Below, in pieces: positions 42,648 to 52,455 of a DNA stretch of 64,000 bases (the first letter of the stretch is position 1; the number at the start of each line of letters is the position of its first letter). Below the pieces are notes generated by a model. The model had not been told where the DNA came from and ran no database searches. It worked only from the letters and a program-made list of their open reading frames with translations. The stretch is from Pyropia yezoensis (lineage: Eukaryota > Rhodophyta > Bangiophyceae > Bangiales > Bangiaceae), in assembly GCA_009829735.1 (NCBI GenBank), contig CM020618.1, positions 2,788,882-2,852,881 of the forward strand. The letters run 5' to 3'. A program made the position numbers and the translations under genes.

Positions 42648-43116
42648 TGTGGCAGTATTGACCCCCAGGTAGGGGGCAACACGTGCCATGCAAGGGGCGG
42701 CAGGCCACTAGCCTGATCCGTTCCTCCCCCTGCATTTGGGTCCATATTCCCTAAGTTCGGGATAGTTAGCTTAGTAGTAAATCCAACTTGGATTTGAGGG
42801 TTTTCTGCATTTATCGTCTTGAATTTTCGTGTGGCCCGGTGGGCAGGTGCTGGGGTGGGAGATTCTGAGTGGCGAGATTCTGAGTGGACCCTGGGGGGAT
42901 AAGGGGAGGGACAGCGGGGCTTGGCCCTGCCGTCCCCGTCCCGACCAAGAAACTGTTGGACCACACACCATCTTCTTGTTTGTCCGTGGGGGGATTGCCC
43001 CACAACAGGGATAGAGTGTGTGCGACTTGCACTTCTTCCGGTTCCCCCGACACGGGAGGCAGCCCTCGCACACCGCCCCAACTTGGGTACTGTGTGTGCG
43101 AGTGGTTTTTGCCACA
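42648..43116 (+). repeat. A2 5' LTR (469 bp)
   Basis: TGTGGCAG start, TTGCCACA end. It contains a short internal direct repeat of GAGATTCTGAGTGG near 42859-42886. It matches 51559-52026 almost perfectly. Confidence 0.95.
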
Positions 43117-43118
43117 TT

Positions 43119-43136
43119 TGGTGGAGCAGCAGGGGA
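43119..43136 (+). other. Primer-binding site of A2
   Basis: TGGTGGAGCAGCAGGGGA two bases after the LTR; the same 18-mer as in family B. Confidence 0.75.
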
Positions 43137-43211
43137 CAGAGGTAAACTTTACCTCCGGGTGCACCCGGGTGTAGGGGGCCCTCTGTCTCAGAGGAACGGT
43201 GGACTTGGACC

Positions 43212-45182
43212 GTGTCATACGGATCGTTAGCCAACATGGCTAGCTCGGACCCCCCGTCGTCCGGGGAGTACACGGGTGACGCACGTACTTCAGTGCCTTT
43301 GAATACTGGTGAGACACAGGTGGGTTTACCTGGGGTCGCAGAGGAACTAGAGGTCCCTCAAGCCAGCAGGACTGGAAGTACGGGCGGGCAACAGGCCACC
43401 CCGACTCAGTCGGGAGTTCACTCGGGTGACACTTCTGACCTGGGTGGGCCGAAGTCTGGCCACCGCGTGGTATACTCAACGGGAACGTCCCAAGGAGTGA
43501 GGACTGTCCCCGCGAGTTCCACTCGGGTTGGAGCCAACTTTGGCATGGAGCCATCGCCAACTAGGCTTTCGGAGGACGGCGGACCTCCGTTGGTCGGCGA
43601 TGGGCTCGCGCCCATGCCCCCGGTTGAGACCCCTGAGGAACGTGGTTACCCCTCAGGTGGACTCCCGGAGGCGGACCGAGACTCAACTGGAGTCGTCAAT
43701 CCACTCCTCGCGGAAACTGTCCGTCGGGAGGCGACCAATGTGTTGCGGCAGACTTTGCCGGACCTGGTGGTCACGATGACGAATACTATTCTGAATCAGA
43801 TTGTAGCGAGTTTGCCAGATGGCCTGAATGTCCAGACCGGATTGGGGCTTTCGAGCCCACAGGCGCAGGGGGAATCCCTCCCCACGCCTATCTCGGGTCG
43901 CCCCGAACTGGGGGCGACACCTGTGACTCCCAACGAGGGAGCCACACCATACGCGGTGGGGCGTACGCCCTTCACGGGGGAGTTCCCCTCGGAAACGCCG
44001 GCGGCTACACCAAGCTCGCCGTACCAGACTACAGGCACTGAGGGTGGACTTACCCCAGTGCCACAGCGGCTGTTCCCTCAACGTGAGGTGCCGCCCAAGA
44101 TTCAGGTAGCCAACCCGGTCTACCAGCGGATCTTTGACTGTGAGACCTACGCCCTCCACAACAAGTCGGTGGCGTATGGTCCTGACCAGGCCCGAGCCAT
44201 GGGCCGTGCCAAGAAGAATGCACTTCATTCTTTTGGGCACAGAGCGGAGTGGGATGGAACTCCCCCCCTCCGTGTCTTTGAGTTCCTACGTCGTTTCACA
44301 AAAGCCTGTGACGACAATGCCATAAGTGAAGGCATGGCTTTTTACATGCTACAGGAGTTTACGAAGGGAGACCTGCGGACAGAACTTATGTCCGTCATGC
44401 CCAGCTCCTCAAGTGGAGGCGCTGGGGAGGTGACGTCCTATTTGGAGCTCGTCAACTGGTTGTTGAGGGCCATGGTTGATGAAGCGGCGTTGGCTTCTCA
44501 AGTCGAGGAGTTTACGCAAGCCCATCAGGAAGAGGCGGAGGACGAGTTGTCCTTTGCGGAGCGAGTCCGTAAGCTCAACAATCTTTGTGGGTTTCTTCAT
44601 CCACAAGCTGTGGTGAAGAGTCGGTTTGTGGAAGGACTCCACTGGTCAGTCCGGATGGAGACCCGGGAGCATAACACTGCCCGGGCGACCCTGGCCGAGT
44701 TGGCTAGGTTCGCCTACCGCCGAGGCGAGGCCTACCGCAAGTTGCGGGAGGAACAACGCCAGGAGCGTCAGGCCGAGTTGGCCAAGGAACGGGAAGAGGC
44801 GCGCCAGGCCAGAGAGTTGCGAGAGGCACGCCGAATCCGCAAGGAGAGGGTGGTAGCTGCCGTGGGAACTTCCCAAGGTACCTCGTCGTCTTCCCCAGTT
44901 GGGAAGACCCCTCCGGGAACTGATCATCGGTGTTGGAACTGCAACTCCGATGGTCACTGGGCATATGATTGCCCCAAGTTGAGTAAACGCATCCAACAGC
45001 TTGTTAGGAATGCGAGTAAGAAGTCGGCTACGAACGAAGTGCGTTCACGCCGCGAGGGTGGGTCTCGACCAGTGGTGGCGGTCGCCACACCCTCGACGGA
45101 GGGGGCGGACACGTCGTCCTCGGACTCGTCGTCGTCCCCTTCGCCCTCAGATTCGGACGCCAAGTCGGCGGGAAACGAATGA
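43212..45182 (+). CDS. gag: Family A Gag polyprotein (A2)
   Basis: A 656-residue open frame. Residues 1-300 are low in complexity (Gly, Pro, Ser, Thr). Residues about 330-500 form a capsid-type region of Retrotrans_gag character (RVFEFLRRFTKACDD, LSFAERVRKLNNLCGF). A long Arg/Glu helix follows (about 500-560). The CCHC knuckle begins at Cys574 (CWNCNSDGHWAYDC). The tail is Ser/Asp-rich. The start at 43212 is the first ATG after the primer site; an alternative ATG (MASSDPP) follows 24 bases later. The stop overlaps the pol start as ATGA, an arrangement typical of stop-restart translation. Confidence 0.9.
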   Translation: MSYGSLANMASSDPPSSGEYTGDARTSVPLNTGETQVGLPGVAEELEVPQASRTGSTGGQQATPTQSGVHSGDTSDLGGPKSGHRVVYSTGTSQGVRTVPASSTRVGANFGMEPSPTRLSEDGGPPLVGDGLAPMPPVETPEERGYPSGGLPEADRDSTGVVNPLLAETVRREATNVLRQTLPDLVVTMTNTILNQIVASLPDGLNVQTGLGLSSPQAQGESLPTPISGRPELGATPVTPNEGATPYAVGRTPFTGEFPSETPAATPSSPYQTTGTEGGLTPVPQRLFPQREVPPKIQVANPVYQRIFDCETYALHNKSVAYGPDQARAMGRAKKNALHSFGHRAEWDGTPPLRVFEFLRRFTKACDDNAISEGMAFYMLQEFTKGDLRTELMSVMPSSSSGGAGEVTSYLELVNWLLRAMVDEAALASQVEEFTQAHQEEAEDELSFAERVRKLNNLCGFLHPQAVVKSRFVEGLHWSVRMETREHNTARATLAELARFAYRRGEAYRKLREEQRQERQAELAKEREEARQARELREARRIRKERVVAAVGTSQGTSSSSPVGKTPPGTDHRCWNCNSDGHWAYDCPKLSKRIQQLVRNASKKSATNEVRSRREGGSRPVVAVATPSTEGADTSSSDSSSSPSPSDSDAKSAGNE

Positions 45183-48100
45183 CCGTTGGAGCTGGTCGTC
45201 CGAAGCTCACAACGGCAGCCTCGGCCAAGTGGGCCAAGAGGACGAACCAACCGTGTCGGATACTGCGGCGACCTAAGGGAGTCCGCCCACCTCGGGTGGG
45301 ACTTCCCAAGAACGTAAACCCACGTCGGGTCATCGCGGTGCTGACGGGTGAGAACTTCCAGGTGGCTGGACGGGTGCAACTTGCCCCCGGCCGCGCCTGT
45401 TGTGCCCGTATCGTACTTGATACCGGGTCAGGAGCCTCCTTGATACGCAAGTCGCTATTACCAAAGGGGATGAGGCTCCAACGCTGGAAGTCTAAAGCTG
45501 ACCATCTGATCGATATCAATGGTGGGGTACTTCCCATCGTTGGTGCCGTGACCCTACCAACTCGGTTGGGGACCCATGAGGTCGACGTGACCTATGGTGT
45601 AGTTGAGAATATATCGGTACCCCTGCTTCTGGGTACCCCTTATGTCGTAACACAAGTGCCTTTGATTTGTGGCCCTGAGTACTGGGTCAAGTTGATGAAT
45701 GGGGAGACTATCCCCATCCTTGGTAAGGGAAAGTCTGTGGCTCCTGTGACAGTTTCACAGTCGAAGCCTGTTTGTTCTGTGAGGGAAGGGTTTACTGCTA
45801 CTCTGCGTTTAGCCCGTAAAGTCATGTTGCCCCCCAACTCGGTGGCGCACGTGGATGTTGTAACTGATTATGCGGGGAACGGGTTGGTGCACCCTAACCC
45901 CCGTCTTGCTCGCAAGCACCAAGTGCATGTTGCCCTTGGCACGATGGACTCCAAAGCCGGAGTCCCGTGGAGGATTCAGGTGATGAACCTGAGCTCGTCG
46001 CCCAAGTTCTTCAAGTCGGGGGCCAAGTTCGGCTATATCGACCAACACGAGGGACCGGTAGTAGCGGTCACCCTCAGCGCGGGCGCAAGTAGCGACCCGA
46101 AGTCCGGAAAGGAGAAGCATCAAGCCAAGTCGGCCGCCTCTCCTCGGCCCCAGGTAAACATGGAGGGTGTTCCACCCAGGTTGAGGGTTCAAGTTGAACG
46201 CCTCTTGGACCAATATCACAAGTTGTGGGATGGTCAACTGGGACTCATGAGAGCTACCCAACACCGGATCGAGTTGAAACCCGGTGCGCCCCCTATACGC
46301 CAACAACCGTATAGGGGAGGACCCCGTTCAAGGGCCCTCGTTAAGGAGCAAGTTGCTCGCATGGAGGCCCTCGATGTGATCGAGGCCAGCAACGCCGAGT
46401 GGGCGAGTCCGGTGGTGATCGTCCCCAAAGTTGATGGGACCCCCCGGTTCTGTATCGACTACCGTAAGCTCAACGAGAGCACGGTGAAGGATAGTTATCC
46501 CCTACCTCGGATGGATGACTGTCTGGACTCTCTGGGGGAGGCAAACGTGTTCTCTACCCTGGACTGTAACGCGGGGTACTGGCAAATTCCCATTGCCCCG
46601 GAGGACAGGCATAAAACTACCTTTACCTGTCACTGTGGTACCTACCAGTGCAAGCGCCTACCGTTTGGCCTGTGTAACGCGCCGGCAACTATCCAGCGCG
46701 CTATGGACATGATTCTGGCCGGAGTACGGTGGCAGATCTGTCTCGTGTACCTAGACGATATCATTGTGTTCTCCCGAAGTCCGGAGGAACACATTGGCCA
46801 TCTTGGCCAGGTGTTCAAGCTACTTGCTGACGCCGGAGTGTCACTGAAGGCGAGTAAGTGCCACCTCTTCACTCAAGAGGTGGAGTACTTGGGACATGTT
46901 GTCCGTCCGGGGCGTCTCAGTGTCAACGAGAAAAACTTGAGAGCCATCCGCAAGGCTCAGTACCCCCGGACCCAGACCCAGATGAGGAGCTTCCTCGGGA
47001 TGTGTAACGTGTACCGACGTTTCACTAAGGGCTTCGCCAAAGTGGCGAAGCCGTTGAATGAGTTAGTGAGCTCAACGCTACCGAAGAACCTGCCTCCCCC
47101 AAGTCGGGTGGAGCAGGAATCCTTTGAGACTCTTCGGGACCTTCTGCTGAAGCCCCCTATCCTGGCTATTCCCAGGTTGGGAGGCCACTACATCCTGGAT
47201 GTGGATGCTAGCTACGACCAACTTGGTTGTGTGTTGCTTCAGCAGCAGCCGGACAAGGAGTACTTGCCGGTTGGATACTTTAGTAAGGGGCTGAACTCGG
47301 CCGAGAAGAACTACGGAGTCACCGAGTTGGAAGGACTCGCAGTGGTGTGGGCGGTGACGTCACTTCGTCACTACCTGGAGGGTGAGAAGTTCCTCATCCG
47401 CTGTGACCACCGCGCGTTGCAGTTCATCTTTAAGACGGACTGTACGAACACTCGTCTCAACCGGTGGAGGGTGCGACTGGCACCCTTCAACTTTGACATT
47501 GAGTACCGACCTGGCAGGCAACATGCCCTTGCCGACGGCCTCTCTCGGGTACCTACCGAGGGGCTGGACACTAACCCAGTCGATGAGGACATCCCCATTG
47601 TGGGGGTAGTCACGCGCTCGGGTCAGGCGTTGAACCCCGAGGCGCCAGGGAACAAGAAGTACTTGCCCCTGTCCCTGGACGAGGTGGTGAAGGCCCAGGC
47701 CGAGGATCCCTTCTGCAAGTCGCAGAGGGATACCCTGGATACAGTGGCGGAGACGCGGTTCTTCCTGGGAGACGATGGCCTCCTCATGAGGAGGGGGGTA
47801 TTCCAGGGGACCGAACAACTTGTCGTCCCCGCATCCCTCAAGGACAGTATCCTTGAGAGGGAGCATAACGCTCCCACGGGTGGACACCTGGGGTCTAGTA
47901 AACTGTACCAGACCCTGAGGACCAGGTACTACTGGCCGTCCATGGTGGTGGACATCTACAGTTGGGTGGCTGCCTGCACAAGTTGTGCACAGAACCGTCT
48001 GATGGAACGGCGGCCTACTACGGCTATGCTATTGTTCCCGGCCAAGGAGCCCTTCGCCGCGTTGGCGATGGACATCCTTGGGCCACTGCCAGTGACCGAG

Positions 48101-49162
48101 GAGGGCAACCAGTACCTCCTGGTCATCTGTGACCGCTTCACGAAACTTACGCGAGCGATCCCACTGGCAGAGATCACGGCCATGTCGGTCGTGTCAGCCT
48201 TCCTAGATCACTGGGTTGCCGCGTATGGCATTCCGGATAGTACACTATCGGACAATGGACCGCAATTTGCGTCTGTACTGTTTCAAGGAGTGCTGGATAT
48301 GTTGGGGGTTAAGGCAAACTATGCCACCCCCTACCACCCACAAACTAATGGGCAGGTGGAGCGCTTCAACAAAACTATTGTTAGGCAGCTGCGCCATTAT
48401 GTGAGTGAGCACGTGAAGACGTGGGACCAATACATTTCTATTCTGACCACTGCCTACAATTCGCAGGTTCACTCATCTACCGGGGAAGTACCCCTCGCTT
48501 TTGTGACCCCCCGTCGCGTGCGGTCTATTGCCGTGCGGCGGCCGCTCCCAACTAGGGAGGATGGTGGCAGTACGCCCACTCCTACTGAGAGTAAGGCGGA
48601 GTTCGCTGCTAGGCTTGAAAACCTCATCCCTAAAGTCAGGGCTGAGATGGACAAAGCACAAAAGCGCTACAAGCGTACCTTTGACAAAAAGGTGCGCAAC
48701 GCCAAGCATGTCCCCGAGCAGGGTGACTGGGTATTGGTCCACTCACACACCCCAACTGGGGGTAAGTTGGTGTTCCAGACGAAGGGGCCGTACCAGGTCC
48801 TTCGTACTGATGGGCGGCGTTTCACCATCGAAAGTGACGATGGGGTCCGCACAGTGAACGGACAGGACGTGGTCAAAGTTGCACCACCGCCTGCAGGCGA
48901 CCCAGCTTGGGCGCGTGCTTTGAAAACGTGGCGCCTGCCCTCGCTGCCTGCAGCCAAACAGGGCCCGCAGGAGTACGTGTTCGACAAGTTCATCGACCAC
49001 GGCTGGGATGAGGATACTGACCGCCTCATGTTGAGGGTGCGTTGGTTTGGCTACAAAGCCAAGGATGATACGTGGGAGTATGTGGAGGACCTTCCTGCTG
49101 AGAAGGTCCGGGCGTACTGTGCCCGGAACGAGATAGACCCTAACAGCCCTCCCTCAACGTGA
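45179..49162 (+). CDS. pol: Family A Pol polyprotein: protease, RT, RNase H, integrase, chromodomain (A2)
   Basis: A 1327-residue open frame. Protease: DTGSG at Asp81. Reverse transcriptase: FCIDYRKLN and YLDD at 524-527. RNase H: LDVDAS, the TELEG-type motif and RCDHRALQF. Integrase: HNAPTGGH and CTSC zinc ligands, then Asp965, Asp1025 and Glu1061 with 35 residues between the last two. The tail has RLMLRVRWFGYKAKDDTWE, chromodomain-like. It overlaps the gag stop by four bases (ATGA) in another frame, so pol is likely translated by reinitiation, possibly at low level. The stop is 112 bases before the end of the convergent antisense ORF. Confidence 0.95.
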   Translation: MTVGAGRPKLTTAASAKWAKRTNQPCRILRRPKGVRPPRVGLPKNVNPRRVIAVLTGENFQVAGRVQLAPGRACCARIVLDTGSGASLIRKSLLPKGMRLQRWKSKADHLIDINGGVLPIVGAVTLPTRLGTHEVDVTYGVVENISVPLLLGTPYVVTQVPLICGPEYWVKLMNGETIPILGKGKSVAPVTVSQSKPVCSVREGFTATLRLARKVMLPPNSVAHVDVVTDYAGNGLVHPNPRLARKHQVHVALGTMDSKAGVPWRIQVMNLSSSPKFFKSGAKFGYIDQHEGPVVAVTLSAGASSDPKSGKEKHQAKSAASPRPQVNMEGVPPRLRVQVERLLDQYHKLWDGQLGLMRATQHRIELKPGAPPIRQQPYRGGPRSRALVKEQVARMEALDVIEASNAEWASPVVIVPKVDGTPRFCIDYRKLNESTVKDSYPLPRMDDCLDSLGEANVFSTLDCNAGYWQIPIAPEDRHKTTFTCHCGTYQCKRLPFGLCNAPATIQRAMDMILAGVRWQICLVYLDDIIVFSRSPEEHIGHLGQVFKLLADAGVSLKASKCHLFTQEVEYLGHVVRPGRLSVNEKNLRAIRKAQYPRTQTQMRSFLGMCNVYRRFTKGFAKVAKPLNELVSSTLPKNLPPPSRVEQESFETLRDLLLKPPILAIPRLGGHYILDVDASYDQLGCVLLQQQPDKEYLPVGYFSKGLNSAEKNYGVTELEGLAVVWAVTSLRHYLEGEKFLIRCDHRALQFIFKTDCTNTRLNRWRVRLAPFNFDIEYRPGRQHALADGLSRVPTEGLDTNPVDEDIPIVGVVTRSGQALNPEAPGNKKYLPLSLDEVVKAQAEDPFCKSQRDTLDTVAETRFFLGDDGLLMRRGVFQGTEQLVVPASLKDSILEREHNAPTGGHLGSSKLYQTLRTRYYWPSMVVDIYSWVAACTSCAQNRLMERRPTTAMLLFPAKEPFAALAMDILGPLPVTEEGNQYLLVICDRFTKLTRAIPLAEITAMSVVSAFLDHWVAAYGIPDSTLSDNGPQFASVLFQGVLDMLGVKANYATPYHPQTNGQVERFNKTIVRQLRHYVSEHVKTWDQYISILTTAYNSQVHSSTGEVPLAFVTPRRVRSIAVRRPLPTREDGGSTPTPTESKAEFAARLENLIPKVRAEMDKAQKRYKRTFDKKVRNAKHVPEQGDWVLVHSHTPTGGKLVFQTKGPYQVLRTDGRRFTIESDDGVRTVNGQDVVKVAPPPAGDPAWARALKTWRLPSLPAAKQGPQEYVFDKFIDHGWDEDTDRLMLRVRWFGYKAKDDTWEYVEDLPAEKVRAYCARNEIDPNSPPST

Positions 49163-49273
49163 GGGAAGGCCGAGCAACAGTGCCAAGAGAGTGCTTCAAG
49201 TCGAAGTGGTACGCAGAGTGGCTTTAAACTACAGCCCTAACCCTCACACTCTCACAACAAAGGCAGCTGCCAA

Positions 49274-51217
49274 CTAGGCACGCATGCTAGACTCTCCCAC
49301 TCCACGGCCCTCGCCCTCACGTGGAGGCGAGCGGCGAGACCCACGCCGATAACGGTCTCCACTCGTTGGAAGGGGCGGCGGCTCCAAGTCGGAACCGTCG
49401 CGCCCCTCACGGTCGCGCAAGTGGCGCCGACCGTGGCTACTCTTCTGCCTGGTCTTGCGCGCAAGTTTGCGACGCAGACGCTGGACAGACTCCGTCTCCG
49501 ATGGGGTAGAGGACTCCGAGACGGAGTAAGACAACTCGTCTTCCGACACGGAGGGAGAGCGCCGCGAGTGACGGCGACGACGGCGAGGAGGCGAGTATGC
49601 CCGGCTCGCACGACGCTTGCCACGCCCAAGTGGGGTTGGCTGGGGCATAATAGCCCCAATGCGAGCCAACTCGGCCGTCATAAACTCCGCCACCGACTCG
49701 CAACTCGCGGTCGCCACTGCAGTACGAACGCGCTCCTCAAGTTGAGGAGTCTCGGAACTTTGGAGGGTTGCGGTCGACGCGGCCAACCAGGAAATGGTGC
49801 GCACCAACGTGGTGATCATCATCTCTGAGGTTAGAGGCGTGGGCGGTAACACCAACTTGGGGTATACCGTCAGGAGGGTGGCCCCCAAGTTGGGAGACAC
49901 CGGTGTGGATGACTCCACGGCCACGCTGATCGGGATGTTCCCGTGAGGCTGGAAAGGAACAGGAGGAAGCGGAGGGGCACGCCGAGGTGGCGGTACCCGG
50001 GTGTAACTGCGACCCCGACTTGGGGCCCCCGCAGTAGGTTGAGTCATATGGTCATCATATGAGGGCACAGCCATAACTATGGGCTTGTCCGGGGGTGGCG
50101 CAGTGTGACGATCCACCCCCGGGGCATACGGGTAGTCCCCGATGCCCAACCCCTCTCGTAGGACCACACGGCCGTCGTGAAGTTCACGAGCGACCCATAC
50201 GAACTGGCGAAGTGCGCCATCGTCCTTGGGCCCCCGAGTGGGGCGGCGCAACTTGTGCTCAATGCTCTCCCACTCGATAAACTTGTGGAGGCGGAGCATC
50301 TCCTCAAGTAGAGTGAGTTGTCCTGACGAGCACCCCTCAGCAACTAGCTGAGGGGTGAGCTGTTCCAAACCCTGGATGAGCCGGAGGGGGAGATGCCAGA
50401 GCATCCCCCGCCGCTGAACACAGGACACCCAGGTCGACATGACCTCGAGGAGCCACTGGGTGGCCAACATGGCCCACACCAGATGATCAGGGCCAGCCGT
50501 CAACATGACGGAGCCGAAGTGGTCAAGCAACCGTGGCAACAATGCCGGGAACCCGTAGGGGACCTCAACTTGAGGCCACCACTCGGGCTTCTTCGGGTAG
50601 AATTGCTCCTTACTGGCAGCAGACTGCTGAGGAAACTCAAGTTGAGCCGAGGTCACCAAGTAGGGACCTCGCCGGAAGTCCTTCTCCATCCGCACATCAA
50701 AGTGATGAGTGTGCGGATCGGCCTCGTGAAGGTACGGGGGGCGAGTTGCCACCGCGTCCCAAGTGAAGGTCGGCAAGTCGCCGGGACCCGGGATAGTTCC
50801 CCCGCGGTCCACCATGGCCTTGGCCCGCTGCACGTCCTCGACCTCCTCGTCGTCCAGGAAGGCAAACTGGTCCGTCCTGAAGCCGGCAGGGAACCCGACC
50901 CTACGGGGATACTTCTCCCGTAGGCGGTCCCATACCCGACCCATCGCTGCGCCGAGTCGGCCACAGCGAAGAACAGTCAACCCCTCCTCATACAGAGGCC
51001 AAGCGGGGTAAAACCACCGCCCCAAGGCCTCACGCGGGACAACTTGTCCCGCCTCCGGGGGAGATCCTGCCGTCAACCCAAAGCCGGGTGACGCGGGAGT
51101 CCCACCCCCCGGAGCGATCGCGGAGCCCCCGCCGGAAGTCCCGGCAGGCGCTGCACCGTAGGTGGTGTCCTCCATACGCTCATCGAGAGAGTCCGTCTCC
51201 ACTCCCGGAGTCGCCAT
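49274..51217 (-). CDS. Family A antisense ORF (A2), 647 residues
   Basis: Intact counterpart of 22283-24226 with the same start (MATPGVETDS) and length. It lies between pol and the 3' LTR, on the opposite strand, with its start about 340 bases from the LTR. The globular part holds LGRWFYPAWPL (about 65-75), LLDHFGSVMLTAG (230-242), RRGMLWHLPL (269-278) and a helical stretch to about 320. The tail has RRRRRHSRRSPSVSED and ends RGVGESSMRA. The substitutions between A2 and A3 leave the frame open. The frame continues upstream to 51388, but that extension (Pro/Leu-rich) may be leader. Function unknown; it is not a gag, envelope or RNase H by any motif I can see. Confidence 0.83.
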   Translation of the reverse strand: MATPGVETDSLDERMEDTTYGAAPAGTSGGGSAIAPGGGTPASPGFGLTAGSPPEAGQVVPREALGRWFYPAWPLYEEGLTVLRCGRLGAAMGRVWDRLREKYPRRVGFPAGFRTDQFAFLDDEEVEDVQRAKAMVDRGGTIPGPGDLPTFTWDAVATRPPYLHEADPHTHHFDVRMEKDFRRGPYLVTSAQLEFPQQSAASKEQFYPKKPEWWPQVEVPYGFPALLPRLLDHFGSVMLTAGPDHLVWAMLATQWLLEVMSTWVSCVQRRGMLWHLPLRLIQGLEQLTPQLVAEGCSSGQLTLLEEMLRLHKFIEWESIEHKLRRPTRGPKDDGALRQFVWVARELHDGRVVLREGLGIGDYPYAPGVDRHTAPPPDKPIVMAVPSYDDHMTQPTAGAPSRGRSYTRVPPPRRAPPLPPVPFQPHGNIPISVAVESSTPVSPNLGATLLTVYPKLVLPPTPLTSEMMITTLVRTISWLAASTATLQSSETPQLEERVRTAVATASCESVAEFMTAELARIGAIMPQPTPLGRGKRRASRAYSPPRRRRRHSRRSPSVSEDELSYSVSESSTPSETESVQRLRRKLARKTRQKSSHGRRHLRDREGRDGSDLEPPPLPTSGDRYRRGSRRSPPREGEGRGVGESSMRA

Positions 51218-51540
51218 GGCTCTCCCCAAGTTGGGGAGAGACGTCCTGGCTATCGCGGCACGAGACCCGCCTCGAGTTGAGGGGGACTCGGATCGTGGGT
51301 AAACGGGTGGCCTCCCCAGCGTGGGGTGGCCCCGTGTAAGGTGAAGGAGAAGTGGTGGTGGTGGTGAGGTGTGAACCGAGGAGAGCAAGCTGCCAAGTGG
51401 GCAAGCTTGAGGAGAGGGGCGGCCAACGTGACCGCCTCCACATCCGCGTTACGTACTCAAGGGGGGACAGCAAGTCGCGTCCCCCCCAACGCCGAGACGT
51501 GCGTTTACGCACCCCCTCACAGGGCCGACCGGGTCGGTCG

Positions 51541-51558
51541 GAACTGAGGAGAGGGGAG
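51541..51558 (+). other. Polypurine tract of A2
   Basis: GAGGAGAGGGGAG lies directly before the 3' LTR start at 51559, the expected plus-strand priming site. Confidence 0.8.
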
Positions 51559-52026
51559 TGTGGCAGTATTGACCCCCAGGTAGGGGGCAACACGTGCCAT
51601 GCAAGGGGCGGCAGGCCACTAGCCTGATCCGTTCCTCCCCCTGCATTTGGGTCCATATTCCCTAAGTTCGGGATAGTTAGCTTAGTAGTAAATCCAACTT
51701 GGATTTGAGGGTTTTCTGCATTTATCGTCTTGAATTTTCGTGTGGCCCGGTGGGCAGGTGCTGGGGTGGGAGATTCTGAGTGGCGAGATTCTGAGTGGAC
51801 CCTGGGGGGATAAGGGGAGGGACAGCGGGGCTTGGCCCTGCGTCCCCGTCCCGACCAAGAAACTGTTGGACCACACACCATCTTCTTGTTTGTCCGTGGG
51901 GGGATTGCCCCACAACAGGGATAGAGTGTGTGCGACTTGCACTTCTTCCGGTTCCCCCGACACGGGAGGCAGCCCTCGCACACCGCCCCAACTTGGGTAC
52001 TGTGTGTGCGAGTGGTTTTTGCCACA
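51559..52026 (+). repeat. A2 3' LTR (468 bp)
   Basis: TGTGGCAG to TTGCCACA; nearly identical to 42648-43116. Confidence 0.95.
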
Positions 52027-52073
52027 CAAAGCGCCCTGGATGACCGCCTCCTCGGACGGGTTGCCTGTCAGCT
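52027..52073 (-). pseudogene. Myb/SANT-NAM-like gene, 47-base middle piece
   Basis: The only sequence of the split gene left between A2 and B2. On the minus strand it reads TGNPSEEAVIQGAL in the same frame as both neighbouring pieces. In relatives a similar SG.SEEDVI..A segment stands between the Myb-like domain and the CW motif. Its first five plus-strand bases, CAAAG, are the A2 right duplication, and its last five, CAGCT, are the B2 left duplication. Confidence 0.75.
52069..52073. repeat. Left target-site duplication of B2 (CAGCT)
   Basis: CAGCT directly before TGTAGCA at 52074; it recurs at 62825-62829. Confidence 0.95.
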
Positions 52074-52436
52074 TGTAGCAATATGGTTGGCCGTATTTTA
52101 ACCCTAATACTAGGCGGGCTACTTCTAATCCTTGGCTTTCAACTTGATAGTTCGTACTGGTCACGGTATCTATAAGTTACGTATGACCAGAGGGACTTGC
52201 ATTTTGGGGTGGAGGGTAGTTAGTAGTGTCTCCGAGGGTTTATAACGTGGGGGCCGGCGGCGAATCCGCCGCCGGCCAAGGTAGAACAACAAACCCCTCC
52301 CATCTGGGCTCCCATCTTGGTCCCGTGGCTTGCGCTCCAAGGACAGCAACCTTGGCCTCCCGGTGACGTTGGTGCCGATCCCCCTTGGTGAGTGTTCCCT
52401 GATAGTGGACGTGCGACGGATCCCTATTGTGCTACA
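52074..52436 (+). repeat. B2 5' LTR (363 bp)
   Basis: TGTAGCA to TGCTACA, with the GC-rich hairpin at 52252-52277 and a TATA-like box before it. Confidence 0.95.
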
Positions 52437-52437
52437 T

Positions 52438-52455
52438 TGGTGGAGCAGCAGGGGA
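52438..52455 (+). other. Primer-binding site of B2
   Basis: TGGTGGAGCAGCAGGGGA, one base after the LTR. Confidence 0.75.

Larger units (their letters stand above)
42648..52026 (+). mobile_element. Family A Ty3/gypsy LTR retrotransposon, copy A2, complete
   Basis: A 9.4-kb element with both LTRs, 5-bp target duplications, primer site, gag, pol, antisense ORF and polypurine tract. It looks whole: I see no break in gag, pol or the antisense frame. The LTRs differ by about one position, so the insertion is very recent. It sits in the Myb/SANT-NAM-like gene, 47 bases from B2. Transcription of gag-pol runs left to right and the antisense gene runs right to left from near the 3' LTR. Confidence 0.97.

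Noticed and set aside
41692-42672. A 326-codon plus-strand frame at the Myb/SANT-NAM gene
   Set aside because: Shadow of the minus-strand gene, which has the recognisable CW..L....KW and acidic repeats; the plus frame also runs into the A2 LTR.
51180-52025. Frames of 100-280 codons within family A LTRs and their edges
   Set aside because: They recur in each LTR on both strands, cross LTR borders, and show no domain.
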